64,000 nt of DNA from Flavivirga spongiicola (GTDB lineage: Bacteria; Bacteroidota; Bacteroidia; Flavobacteriales; Flavobacteriaceae): contig NZ_JAUOEO010000001.1 in assembly GCF_030540825.1 (NCBI RefSeq), positions 655,001-719,000 on the forward strand. The letters are read 5' to 3'. How positions within the stretch are numbered: the stretch's first letter is position 1; each line of letters opens with the position of its first letter. The notes beneath the pieces are model-generated. The model did no database searches, had not been told where the DNA came from, and saw nothing but the letters and a program-made list of their open reading frames with translations. This document shows, piece after piece, positions 55,456-64,000 of this stretch. Position numbers and translations under genes: made by a program.

Positions 55456-55582
55456 TTTTAGCAGCATCATTATCTCTGGCAATATCAATAACTTCAAAAC
55501 CTTGTTCTCTATACTTATTATAGATCTCCCATGCATAAGACATTTCTTTAACTGTAACTAATATAATATTATGTACACATGG
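55436..55582 (-). pseudogene. TlpA/thioredoxin-like gene fragment
   Basis: An open 48-codon stretch reads PCVHNIILVTVKEMSYAWEI then YNKYREQGFEVIDIARDND. The segment aYnKYrdqGFEVIgislD is characteristic of TlpA/ResA-type redoxins, and PC would be the end of the active-site motif. A stop codon stands directly before it and the rest of the domain is missing, so it is a decayed remnant. Confidence 0.4.
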
Positions 55583-55696
55583 CTATTCTATATTTTCTCT
55601 TTTGTATATCACAAAAATCTTCAATTTTTCTAACCAGTACTACTAAACAAGAAATGGTATAATTTGTTTATAAAAGAAAGTACTATCTTCGGCTCT

Positions 55697-55704
55697 TACA
55701 TTTG
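55697..55704 (+). promoter_or_regulatory. -7 box of the argE-like gene
   Basis: TACATTTG fits TAnnTTTG and lies 10 bp before the ATG at 55714; it excludes the in-frame start at 55702. Confidence 0.6.
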
Positions 55705-55713
55705 TACAAATAC

Positions 55714-56892
55714 ATGAGCAATATTAATACGGTAGAAGACATTTTAGCTAAACTCATTTCATTTCCAGTATTGGGAGGGGAAAGTAATTTAAGCATCATC
55801 AATTGGGTTCAAGATTATATTGAATCCCATAATGTAACGGTTCATATGGTTCCTAATGAAGCGGGGAACAAAGCATCTTTACATTGCAGAATCGGACCGG
55901 CTGTAGATGGAGGCCTTATACTTTCAGGTCATACAGATGTGGTTCCTGTTGAAGGTCAAGATTGGGATACCAATCCGTTTGAATTAGTTGATAAAGGTGA
56001 TGGTAAACTTTACGGCAGAGGTTCTTGCGACATGAAAGGCTTTCTTGCAACCTGTCTTGTCATGTTGCCGGAAATAGTAAAGGCCAATTTAATTAAACCC
56101 ATATATTTTGCTTTCTCTTATGATGAAGAAGTTGGTTGTTTGGCGGCACCAGATTTGATAGAACATATAAAAAAAACCTATGCTGAAACTCCAAAGTATG
56201 CACTTATAGGCGAACCTACTCTTATGGAACCTATCGTTGGACAAAAAGGCATTTATATTTTAGAAACGGCTGTTAATGGTTCTGCAGGACATAGCAGCAG
56301 AATTAAACAAGAAGTAAGTGCCATTCACGAATCTGCAAGACTTATACTATGGCTAGAAAATAAAATGAACGATTTAATAGATACTGGTCGCATAGACAAT
56401 CGTTTCAATCCGCCACATACTTCAATTCATATTGGGCAATTTAAAGGTGGTATTGCTCCAAATGTTATTGCTGACAAGGCTTCATTTTTTTGGGATTTGC
56501 GTACCATCCCAATGGATGACACCGAAAGTATTATTGCAGAATTTGATGCGCATTGTAGAACACGAGAACAAGAACTCAAAGCTATATATCCCGATTTTAA
56601 AATTAAAACTGTGGAAGACCATTGGCCTGTACCACCGTTAGACACTAAAGAAACTGATGATGTGGTGTCAATAATAAAAAAAATATCAGGGCACTCAAAA
56701 GTAAATACAGTTGCCTATGCCTCTGAAGCTGGTCAATTTAAAAACGGTGGCTTCCAGAGTGTTATCTGCGGACCTGGCTCCATCATTCAGGCACATAGAG
56801 CCAATGAGTTTATCACTAAAGATGAATTGAAAAAAGGAATGAAAATGATTTCTAAATTAATTATAGAAATGTCACATCCTGATTTTACATAA
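55714..56892 (+). CDS. argE: Acetylornithine deacetylase-type M20 peptidase
   Basis: 392 aa from 55714 (MSNINTVEDILAKLISFPVL), cytoplasmic. Zinc-ligand motifs are complete: LSGHTDVVPVEGQDW, GRGSCDMKGF, YDEEVGC, GEPT and the late GPGSIIQAHRANE. This spacing fits ArgE, which releases acetate from N-acetylornithine, but related M20 deacylases act on other N-acyl amino acids. It stands alone without arginine genes nearby, so the exact substrate is less certain than the family. Confidence 0.87.
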   Translation: MSNINTVEDILAKLISFPVLGGESNLSIINWVQDYIESHNVTVHMVPNEAGNKASLHCRIGPAVDGGLILSGHTDVVPVEGQDWDTNPFELVDKGDGKLYGRGSCDMKGFLATCLVMLPEIVKANLIKPIYFAFSYDEEVGCLAAPDLIEHIKKTYAETPKYALIGEPTLMEPIVGQKGIYILETAVNGSAGHSSRIKQEVSAIHESARLILWLENKMNDLIDTGRIDNRFNPPHTSIHIGQFKGGIAPNVIADKASFFWDLRTIPMDDTESIIAEFDAHCRTREQELKAIYPDFKIKTVEDHWPVPPLDTKETDDVVSIIKKISGHSKVNTVAYASEAGQFKNGGFQSVICGPGSIIQAHRANEFITKDELKKGMKMISKLIIEMSHPDFT

Positions 56893-57288
56893 GTCAAAGT
56901 TAGAATATTTAGTGACTAGTCGGAAACAGACTATTTTTATCATGAGGAATCTCATTATTTTAAGATTTCTCGTCACTCGTTCCTCGCTCTGTCGAAATGA
57001 CAAGATTCTTTTGAAAGTTTATAGAAATTAAAGTAACTGTAATAAAATTGCAGGGGTTTAACCTTTAACTTGATAATAAAAAGTCAGTAGTTTTATTATT
57101 TTCAAGGCTATTTTCAAATTACGTACGACATTTGTGTATATGAAACACGTGGTCGTTTTTTACTAAGTTATCAAATAGATAGATCATTGTTAAATGTTAA
57201 TATTTTGTTAAATTTAAGTACTATGCGTAACATAATACCTTCTTTTAGACATATATTTGTATAAGAAACTATTATACGTTTTAAAATC
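56893..57288. repeat. Intergenic region with dispersed repeat half
   Basis: About 400 bp. At 56940-57012 GAGGAATCTCAT and the segment ending CTCTGTCGAAATGACAAG resemble one arm of the dispersed GTCATT…GAAnAATCT intergenic family. A -7 box TATATTTG at 57252-57259 belongs to the following gene. No ORF. Confidence 0.55.
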
Positions 57289-57735
57289 ATGTTAGATAAT
57301 CATCAAAAAAACATCGCAACATTTATTCATTTATCAACCTTCAGCAGGTTTATAATTCCATTTGGAAACTTGATTGGCCCTATTATTCTTTGGGTTGCTA
57401 ATAAGGATAAATCTGAATTTGTAGATAACCATGGTAAACAGGCTATCAATTTTCAAGTTAGTATTTTACTATACGCACTTATTTTAGGAACTTTAACCAT
57501 TCCATTTTTTATTTTTAAAATATTTAATGGTATCGACTTTATAGATTTTCATGGGTTTCATGATTTTCATATCAATATTGGTAAGCCTTCTCCTCTACTC
57601 TATATTGGTGGTGGCTTAGGGGTTTTAGCCATTATAGGTTTCATACTGGAACTTGTTTTTATTATTAATGCAAGCTTAAAAGCCAGAGATGGTGAGTTAT
57701 ACAATTATCCATTAACAATCAATTTTTTAAAATAA
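57289..57735 (+). CDS. DUF4870 membrane protein
   Basis: 148 aa, DUF4870 family: three or four membrane segments with the conserved HLSTFSRFIIPFGNLIGPII opening and VDNHGKQAINFQVSILLYAL. The loop has a His/Asp-Phe repeat (FIDFHGFHDFHINIG). The family has unknown function and in Flavobacteria accompanies PadR and PspC genes, as here. Confidence 0.88.
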   Translation: MLDNHQKNIATFIHLSTFSRFIIPFGNLIGPIILWVANKDKSEFVDNHGKQAINFQVSILLYALILGTLTIPFFIFKIFNGIDFIDFHGFHDFHINIGKPSPLLYIGGGLGVLAIIGFILELVFIINASLKARDGELYNYPLTINFLK

Positions 57736-57852
57736 TATATACTGAACTCCTATACTGAGCTTAGTCGAAGTAAATTTCAGTTTTTCATCAATAAAATCAA
57801 TCATAATCAATCAAAAAATGAACAGTTTCATAATATTAAAACGCTTTAGAAT

Positions 57853-58194
57853 ATGAAGATAGAAAACACAAAAGCACAAATGCGTAAAGGTGTGCTAGAA
57901 TTTTGCATACTTTCTGTCTTAAAAGACGACGATGCCTATGTAGCAGAAATTTTAGGCACTCTTAAGGACGCTAAGTTGCTTGTAGTAGAAGGCACTATTT
58001 ATCCTTTACTAACCCGACTTAAAAATGCAGGACTTTTAAATTACAGATGGGAAGAGTCGACCTCTGGACCTCCAAGAAAATATTATGGATTAACAGAAAC
58101 AGGAAAATTGTTTCTTAAGGAATTAAATACGACCTGGAGTGAATTACAAAACGCAGTAAACATAGTAACAAGCCAAAAAACAACAAAAAAATGA
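57853..58194 (+). CDS. PadR-family transcriptional regulator
   Basis: 113-aa winged-helix regulator. Features are MRKGVLEFCILSVLKDDDAY, VVEGTIYPLLTRLKNAGLL (recognition helix) and the wing SGPPRKYYGLTETGK. Its stop overlaps the PspC start by 4 bp (ATGA), so the pair is translationally coupled. Likely a local repressor of the envelope-stress genes that follow. Confidence 0.92.
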   Translation: MKIENTKAQMRKGVLEFCILSVLKDDDAYVAEILGTLKDAKLLVVEGTIYPLLTRLKNAGLLNYRWEESTSGPPRKYYGLTETGKLFLKELNTTWSELQNAVNIVTSQKTTKK

Positions 58195-60017
58195 ATAAAA
58201 CTGTCAACATAAATTTAGCTGGTATATTTTTTCATATCGATGAAGATGCATACTTAAAATTACAACGCTATCTTGAGGCTATAAAACGTTCATTTACAGA
58301 TTCTCAAGGTCGTTCTGAAATCATATCAGATATTGAAGCGCGTATTGCAGAGCTTTTTAATGATCGCGTACAGAATAATAAAGAAGTTATACGTATTAAG
58401 GAAGTAGATGAAGTTATTTCAATCATGGGACAACCTGAAGATTATTTGGTTGACGATGAAATTTTTGAAGATGAACCTCAAACGTCATATAAGCGTAGAA
58501 CTTCACCTTCTAAAAAACTATTCAGAGATACAGACAACTCTTATGTTGGAGGGGTATCATCTGGATTAGCACATTACTTTGGTATTGATACTATTTGGAT
58601 TCGTTTAGCCTGGATTATCCTAATCTTTGGAGCTGGTACAGGTATTCTTCTGTATATTTTATTATGGGTTTTAGTACCAGAAGCAAAAACAACGGCAGAG
58701 AAAATAATGATGACGGGGGAACCTGTTACTATTAGTAACATTGAAAAAAAAATTAAAGACGGTTTTGAAAACGTAACAGATGTTGCAAAAAATGTCACCG
58801 ATTCTGTTGGAGCTGCAGCTAAGAATGTTTCAGATTCTGTTTCAAACGCAGCCAAAAATGTAGATTTTCAAAAGCAAGGAAGCAAGATTAAATCAAGTTC
58901 TAAAACATTTTTTGATACGCTTGGAGAAGTGATTATGTTCTTTTTTAAAGTGTTTGCTAAGTTTATTGGCGTTATACTAATGTTTACAGGAGCAATAGCC
59001 ATCATATCTCTAATAATTGCTCTATTTTCTTTAGGGGTTGTTAATGTTATTCATATTCCTGGTCTCGATCTTGTAGATATTGTTAATGCCGGAAATACAC
59101 CTGTATGGTTAGTATCTTTATTTACCTTTTTCACTGTTGGAATTCCTTTCTTTTTTCTATTCTATTTAGGGTTAAAAATACTGATAAACAATCTGAAATC
59201 GATTGGTAATATCGCTAAATTCACTTTACTGGGTCTATGGTTAATATCTACTATTGGTTTGGTAGTTATAGGCATAAGGCAAGCGAGTGAACATGCCTTT
59301 AATGAGCGTGTTATTGCTAAGCAAGAATTAAACATCACTGCAAACGATACTTTAAAAATTAAAATGGCAGAAAATGACCTTTACATGAACAGTTATTATA
59401 GAAATAATTCGTTTAAAGTGCTGAATAACGAAAACGGAGAAAAAACTATTTATAGGTCAGATATCAGAATCATAGTTAAATCTACTACCGATTCTTTAGC
59501 CAAAATAGGTATTGAGAAAAGTGCTGATGGCAGTAATTATGAAAAAGCTATTGAACGCGCCAAAAATATAAGTTACAACTATGCCTTTAATGGAAATGAA
59601 TTATTATTAGATTCTTATTTAGCTACACCAGCTGAAAACAAATTTAGTGATCAGGAAATTGTTGTTATTCTCTATTTACCAGAAGGAAGTATTGCTAATT
59701 TTGGTAATACCACAAAATCATTTTTAAATTATAGAACCTATAACGGGAATATTGTATCCTCAGGTGATACAAATCATTATTTACAAATTACAGATGGGGG
59801 TATTACATGTTTGGACTGCCCCGTTGAAAAACCTTCTAGTATAAAGATTGATATTCATGATGATGATTCCAGCGTTAAATTAGATAGTACTGGCTTAGAG
59901 ATAAAAGACGATGACGTCAGCATAAAAGTAGATGCGAAGGGTCTTTCTGGAGAAGACGATGCTATTAAAGTTAAAATAGATTCAGACGGTATTAATATAA
60001 AATCAAAGGACAATTAA
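58191..60017 (+). CDS. PspC-domain envelope protein
   Basis: 608 aa. N-terminal cytoplasmic segment with LQRYLEAIKRSFTDSQGRSE. A PspC domain follows around residues 105-170 (LFRDTDNSYVGGVSSGLAHY, then YILLWVLVPEA). Then a helical linker with VTDVAKNVTDSVGAAAKNVS repeats and several membrane helices. The C-terminal ~230 residues form a beta-rich domain rich in Asp (DDDSSVKLDSTGLEIKDDD). Probably senses or responds to membrane stress. Coupled to padR and followed by the GIN-domain lipoprotein. Confidence 0.9.
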   Translation: MNKTVNINLAGIFFHIDEDAYLKLQRYLEAIKRSFTDSQGRSEIISDIEARIAELFNDRVQNNKEVIRIKEVDEVISIMGQPEDYLVDDEIFEDEPQTSYKRRTSPSKKLFRDTDNSYVGGVSSGLAHYFGIDTIWIRLAWIILIFGAGTGILLYILLWVLVPEAKTTAEKIMMTGEPVTISNIEKKIKDGFENVTDVAKNVTDSVGAAAKNVSDSVSNAAKNVDFQKQGSKIKSSSKTFFDTLGEVIMFFFKVFAKFIGVILMFTGAIAIISLIIALFSLGVVNVIHIPGLDLVDIVNAGNTPVWLVSLFTFFTVGIPFFFLFYLGLKILINNLKSIGNIAKFTLLGLWLISTIGLVVIGIRQASEHAFNERVIAKQELNITANDTLKIKMAENDLYMNSYYRNNSFKVLNNENGEKTIYRSDIRIIVKSTTDSLAKIGIEKSADGSNYEKAIERAKNISYNYAFNGNELLLDSYLATPAENKFSDQEIVVILYLPEGSIANFGNTTKSFLNYRTYNGNIVSSGDTNHYLQITDGGITCLDCPVEKPSSIKIDIHDDDSSVKLDSTGLEIKDDDVSIKVDAKGLSGEDDAIKVKIDSDGINIKSKDN

Positions 60018-60115
60018 CAGTTCATCAATAAAAACAAACAACTCAGATATTTAAATTACTAATCAATAATCTTTAATTAGATCTTTAAAAATCATCAATC
60101 AAAAAACGAACAATC

Positions 60116-60844
60116 ATGGCAACACTAGTAAAGTTTATTTTAGCAACCATTTTAAGTTTAACACTTTTTTCATGCAACTTCGATATGAACTTCAATACCG
60201 GAGTTCGTGGAAATGGAAAGGTTATAACTGAAGAAAGAACAATTAATGAACCTTTTTCAGCTATTAAAGCTACTGAAGGTTTAGATGTATATCTAACACA
60301 AAGCGATAACGAAAGTATTTTTGTTGAAGCTGATGAAAATCTACACGATATTATTATAGTAGAAGTAGTGAATGGCACTTTAAAAATACATACCAGAGAA
60401 AGTATTGGTAGAGCTTCATCAAAAAAAGTTAAGGTAAGCTTTAAAGATATTTCAAGTATTGTATCTACAAGCGGAAGTGATGTATACGCTACAAATATTA
60501 TAACTACTGAAAATTTGGAGCTTAAATCGACCAGTGGCAGTGATATGAAACTTGAAGTAAACACATCTGTGTTAAATTGCAAATCTACAAGTGGTAGCGA
60601 TTTAAGGTTATCAGGAAAAACAGTTAAACTCATTGCAGAAGCTACCAGTGGTAGCGACATTAAAGCTGCTGATTTAATTGCAGAATCCAGCCATGTAAAA
60701 GCAACAAGCGGTGCGGATATTACTGTAAACACATCTAAAGAACTTACAGCAAAAGCAACAAGTGGTGGTGATATAAAATATTATGGAAATCCTGAAAAAG
60801 TTGACAAAAGTAACAACTCTTCAGGCAGTGTAAGAAAACAATAA
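60116..60844 (+). CDS. Head-GIN (DUF2807) lipoprotein
   Basis: 242 aa. Signal with lipobox LTLFSC (C21). The DUF2807 right-handed beta-helix begins VRGNGKVITEERTINEPFSA. It contains repeated TSGSDxxx steps (STSGSDVYA, STSGSDMKL, STSGSDLRL, ATSGSDIKA, ATSGADITV, ATSGGDIKY), one per rung. Presumed periplasmic or surface-exposed. Last gene of the padR-pspC-GIN cluster. A long antisense ORF over it is a by-product of the repeats. Confidence 0.9.
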   Translation: MATLVKFILATILSLTLFSCNFDMNFNTGVRGNGKVITEERTINEPFSAIKATEGLDVYLTQSDNESIFVEADENLHDIIIVEVVNGTLKIHTRESIGRASSKKVKVSFKDISSIVSTSGSDVYATNIITTENLELKSTSGSDMKLEVNTSVLNCKSTSGSDLRLSGKTVKLIAEATSGSDIKAADLIAESSHVKATSGADITVNTSKELTAKATSGGDIKYYGNPEKVDKSNNSSGSVRKQ

Positions 60845-60882
60845 ACCAACTTTATTTATAGCCAACCAAAAGAGGCTATTTG

Positions 60883-61032
60883 AAAAGTGTCATTCAGAAG
60901 GAGGAACGACTGAAGAATCTAAAGTTTTATTCTATCAATAATTACATGCACATTTTTGTTTGGATTTTTGATCTTAAAATTATGAGATTCTTCGACTCCG
61001 ACAACTGTCGGAATGCTCTGAATGACACTTTT
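60883..61032. repeat. Composite inverted repeat between convergent genes
   Basis: Outer arms AAAAGTGTCATTCAGA (60883-60898) and TCTGAATGACACTTTT (61017-61032) are exact reverse complements. Inner arms GAAGAATCT (60912-60920) and AGATTCTTC (60985-60993) pair too. A nested CCGACA / TGTCGG lies in the right half. Same family as 29583-29670; probably stops transcription from both convergent genes. Confidence 0.8.
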
Positions 61033-61109
61033 TAAGCCTTTTCTTTTTTTAATTTTGCAGACAATTGCGTATTATACCATTTTATAAAAACCTTAATATA
61101 TCTTCTTTG

Positions 61110-63227
61110 TCACTTTTTTTTAATACTAATAGCAGTACCACCGCCTTCAGCTAGTCTTAAATTTAATATGGTCGTATTTGTAACTTCAAGTTTATCTATA
61201 GTTAAAGAGGTCGGATTTTTATTCCAGTGTGCATCTTCCCCATCTTTATAAATAATGGCTTCATAGGTTATATCTTTATTTAAAAAATCTAGGGAAATTT
61301 CCAATGCTCTCTTTTCTTCATTGGTTATACTACCAATAAACCAGTTGCCTGTATCACGCTCTTCTCTCGCAATGGTAACATACTCACCTACTTCACCATT
61401 CAACACTTTGGTTTGTTTCCAATCGACACCCACATCTTTTATAAATTTTAACGGTTCTGGGTTTGCTTCATAATGTTCCACTAAATCTGCTGCCATTTGT
61501 ATGGGACTGTAAATAACCACATATAAAGCGAGCTGTTGTGCCAAGGTTGTATTAACTTGATTTTCCTTTTTATACTCGTTGAACTTTATATTAAAAATTC
61601 CAGGTGTAAAATCTATCGGACCAGCTAACATTCTTGTAAAAGCTACGATTGGCAAATGTTCTGGAGGGTTACCTCCATCCGCCGACCAAGCATTAAATTC
61701 TTGCCCACGTAAGCCTTCTCGTGAAATTGTATTTGGATACGTTCTACGCAACCCTGTTGCTTTTATAGGTTCATGGGCATTTATAGCGACTTGATATTTA
61801 GCAGCTTTTTTAACGGTATTATTATATTGATTTACCATATACTGCCCGTGGTGATATTCTCCTTTAGGAAGAATTTTACCCACATAGCCCGTTTTCACAG
61901 AATGAATTCCTAAACGCTGCATTAAAGCAAAGGCGGTATCTTGTTGCTTAGCATAGGTTTCTGTGGCCGCTGATGTTTCATGGTGCATAATAATATCAAC
62001 GTCTTTTTCTTTTCCATAACGAACAACTTCTTCTAAATCATAATCAGGATAGGGAGTTACAAAATCGAATACCCCTTCCCTATCTTCAAAACCAATCCAA
62101 TGCTCCCAACCTGTGTTCCAACCTTCAACCAAAACACCTTTTATGTTATTTTTAGAAGAGAAATCTATAAAACGCTTTACATTTTCGGTAGTTGCTCCAT
62201 GATTACCATGTGCTTTTCCAGTATCTACCCATGTACCGCTTTCATCTTGAGTCATTCCATAATCCCAGGATGATTTTCCTAAGTGCATTTCCCACCAAAC
62301 ACCTGTATATTTCATTGGCGTAAACCATGAGATATCGTCTAATTTATTAGGTTCATTCAGGTTTACTATTAAATTAGATTCAATTAAATCGGGTGCATTA
62401 TTAGTAATTTGAATACTTCGCCAGGGTGTATGAAAAGGAAGTGTTCGCTTTACTTTGTGATTAGTATTTCTTGATCCTACCAAGTTACTAATCATAGATA
62501 AATTTTCTTTATCAATTTTTAAAGTCATTCCAGAATAATCGACCAGCGATGCTTCATGAAAACTAAGATGAATACCATCTTTACCTACCATGGTTACCGG
62601 TGTATTGACTGCATTTTCCGGAATATGAGTTTGCCCTAAACTAGGGTGATTCCGCTTGCTTAAAGCGTTAATTTCTGAAAACTTGGTGGTACTATATAAA
62701 TGCTCATAAATATCCCAGTCTCCGGGAATCCAAAACGTTTTATAATCCTCTGTTAAATTAAACTCAGTAAGTTCTTCGGCTATTAGAGCTTCTGTAAAAT
62801 TCTCTTGTTCCGGTAGTTCATATCTAAAACCTAATCCATCATCATATAATTTAAATACAAGATTTAGTTTTCTATTTGAAGCCGTAACTTCCTCCAACTC
62901 TACCTTTAGTTCGTTATAATTATTAACAACATCCAATTGCTCTCCCCATGGCATTTGCCAGGTTTCATTGAATGTATCTGTTCTACTATTTATAATTTTA
63001 AGATTAGTTTTTAAAGCTGATGTGTTAGTGAACTGAAACCCTAAATAAGAGGTATCAATAATTGTTTTGCTATTAAACTGTACTAAGTAATATGGGCTTC
63101 CTTCTGTGTTTAGTCCAAATTGTAATTGAATATTTGAATTGGGTGATTTTACTTCTAAATTTTTTTTATCAATTGCATGACATGACATTAACACAATTGA
63201 AAGTAATAATAGGGCTATTTTTTTCAT
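61110..63227 (-). CDS. GH97 glycoside hydrolase (SusB-type alpha-glucosidase)
   Basis: 705 aa. Signal with lipobox LMSC (C16). The N-terminal beta-sandwich begins LEVKSPNSNIQLQFGLNTEG. The (beta/alpha)8 barrel contains YTGVWWEMHLGKSSWDYGMT, KGVLVEGWNTGWEHWIG, DIIMHHETSAATETY and YQVAINAHEPIKATGLRRTY. The C-terminal sandwich ends RLAEGGGTAIS. The Glu residues in VEGWN, HHET and NAHEP are typical of the inverting alpha-glucosidase subgroup, although GH97 also contains retaining alpha-galactosidases. It begins 2 bp after the GH13 gene, so they act together on maltodextrin or starch. Confidence 0.92.
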   Translation of the reverse strand: MKKIALLLLSIVLMSCHAIDKKNLEVKSPNSNIQLQFGLNTEGSPYYLVQFNSKTIIDTSYLGFQFTNTSALKTNLKIINSRTDTFNETWQMPWGEQLDVVNNYNELKVELEEVTASNRKLNLVFKLYDDGLGFRYELPEQENFTEALIAEELTEFNLTEDYKTFWIPGDWDIYEHLYSTTKFSEINALSKRNHPSLGQTHIPENAVNTPVTMVGKDGIHLSFHEASLVDYSGMTLKIDKENLSMISNLVGSRNTNHKVKRTLPFHTPWRSIQITNNAPDLIESNLIVNLNEPNKLDDISWFTPMKYTGVWWEMHLGKSSWDYGMTQDESGTWVDTGKAHGNHGATTENVKRFIDFSSKNNIKGVLVEGWNTGWEHWIGFEDREGVFDFVTPYPDYDLEEVVRYGKEKDVDIIMHHETSAATETYAKQQDTAFALMQRLGIHSVKTGYVGKILPKGEYHHGQYMVNQYNNTVKKAAKYQVAINAHEPIKATGLRRTYPNTISREGLRGQEFNAWSADGGNPPEHLPIVAFTRMLAGPIDFTPGIFNIKFNEYKKENQVNTTLAQQLALYVVIYSPIQMAADLVEHYEANPEPLKFIKDVGVDWKQTKVLNGEVGEYVTIAREERDTGNWFIGSITNEEKRALEISLDFLNKDITYEAIIYKDGEDAHWNKNPTSLTIDKLEVTNTTILNLRLAEGGGTAISIKKK

Positions 63228-63229
63228 GA

Positions 63230-64000
63230 TTATTTCTTTTCCAATAAAACGATATTAAATTCTGAATCTATGATTACTTTGCCATTTTTAACTACTATAT
63301 TCTGATTTGAATATGCATCGTGGAGGGCATCATCATTATTAAACAATTTTGATACATCTAGTATTTTTTCTCCTATTGGCAAATCTAAGCCTACAACAAC
63401 AAGGTCTTTATAGTCGTTTTTTGAAAAACTTCTATAAAACAAATAGGGTTCATGGGTAATCATTTGATGAATACCAGCTCCTACTGCCGGATGATTCGCT
63501 CTAAACTGTCCTAATTTTTGCCAGTGCGATAATATCTTTTTAGTTTTTGCATCGCTTTTTATCGCATTCCAATTCATAAAAGAACGCAAAGTAGCATCCC
63601 CTTCTGTACCTTCAATAATTAAAGAGCGTGCAGACTCATCTCCATAATAAACTTGTGAAGCTCCAGGTGATAGTAATAACTTTGTTGCAGTATCAAAAGG
63701 CTTTTCACGTGATGCATCATAAGGTTTACCATCATCATGTGACGATACATAGTTAAGCGTACCAAAACCTTTTAAATAGGTCGTTAAATAATTTGAATAA
63801 CTTTTAAATAGTGTTTCATAATCTTGTTGAGCAGCATGCCATTTAAATTGAAAATTGATTAAACCTTGAAATGCATTATCAAAATAATTCACTTTTTTAT
63901 CTCCAAAATCAAAGTACTGTCCTGTGCTAATTCCATAATTATAAACTTCTCCTACTAAATAAAAGTTGTTATTATCTAGCACCTTATCAGGATTGCCTTT
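63230..64000 (-). CDS. GH13 alpha-amylase, C-terminal part (5' end beyond window)
   Basis: The frame is open to the window edge (257 codons incl. stop, starting …KGNPDKVLDNNNFYLVGEVY), so the first half of the gene is missing. FYLVGEVYNYG carries the general acid Glu. LNYVSSHDDGKPYDASR carries the third catalytic Asp (conserved HD). GASQVYYGDESA and the C-terminal beta domain follow. Family GH13; the subfamily cannot be fixed from this half. Forms an operon with GH97 for alpha-glucan use. Confidence 0.9.
   Translation of the reverse strand, partial: KGNPDKVLDNNNFYLVGEVYNYGISTGQYFDFGDKKVNYFDNAFQGLINFQFKWHAAQQDYETLFKSYSNYLTTYLKGFGTLNYVSSHDDGKPYDASREKPFDTATKLLLSPGASQVYYGDESARSLIIEGTEGDATLRSFMNWNAIKSDAKTKKILSHWQKLGQFRANHPAVGAGIHQMITHEPYLFYRSFSKNDYKDLVVVGLDLPIGEKILDVSKLFNNDDALHDAYSNQNIVVKNGKVIIDSEFNIVLLEKK

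Noticed and set aside
60085..60732. Long antisense ORF (215 codons) over the GIN lipoprotein
   Set aside because: It arises from the repetitive TSGSD codons read backward; the sense protein has a lipobox and clear DUF2807 repeats.
1..64000. tRNA or rRNA genes
   Set aside because: Scanned by eye for T-loop GGTTCGAAT-type sequence and cloverleaf arms; none found. A tRNAscan run would be decisive.

Overview
The window is AT-rich, densely packed DNA from a member of the Bacteroidetes, most likely a marine Flavobacteriaceae. The evidence is the TAnnTTTG (-7) promoters, a fused CcoN-CcoO oxidase, many SPII lipoproteins, S1 sulfatases, a GH97/GH13 alpha-glucan locus, the DUF4870-PadR-PspC-GIN cluster and characteristic palindromic intergenic repeats. 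I did not identify a species. No rRNA, tRNA, CRISPR array or intact insertion sequence was seen.

Layout. 1-2277: pyruvate formate-lyase (3' end off the window) with an FNR-type promoter. 2763-6185: two S1 sulfatases. 6270-16054: fatty-acid degradation, with acyl-CoA ligase, a divergent GH18 lipoprotein, and a MarR-led operon (MarR, hydroxyacyl-CoA dehydrogenase/enoyl-CoA hydratase, thiolase, acyl-CoA dehydrogenase). Both junctions around the thiolase carry an S23-type four-helix-bundle gene between inverted arrays of 7-nt repeats. 16180-29545: secreted and surface proteins, peptidases M28, M1 and S9, a BNR-propeller protein, and a MoxR-type AAA/VWA pair. 29704-39684: an FNR-like regulator and the cbb3 oxidase locus (ccoI, ccoS, ccoNO, ccoQ, ccoP, ccoG, ccoH, a SafE-type protein). 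39681-49782: AraC and SDR genes, cyclase, methyltransferase, universal stress protein, hemN, YceI lipoprotein and others. 49783-55600: a gene-poor accessory stretch with decayed fragments and small membrane proteins. 55714-60844: ArgE-like peptidase and the PspC/GIN cluster. 61110-64000: GH97 and partial GH13.

Two things connect genes across the window. First, four TGAYnnnnRTCA palindromes lie before pflB, ccoI, ccoS and hemN. In all four the palindrome centre is exactly 36.5 bp from the last base of the -7 box, which puts it at about -41.5. The FNR-like protein encoded here is the obvious candidate, and the set forms a low-oxygen regulon. Second, the accessory stretch holds six copies of a ~45-bp element on the minus strand. 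Five of them lead, through a -33/-7 promoter with 18-19 bp spacing, into a 70-110 nt region that ends in an intrinsic terminator. This looks like a tandem family of paralogous small RNA genes and is the best candidate for something undescribed.
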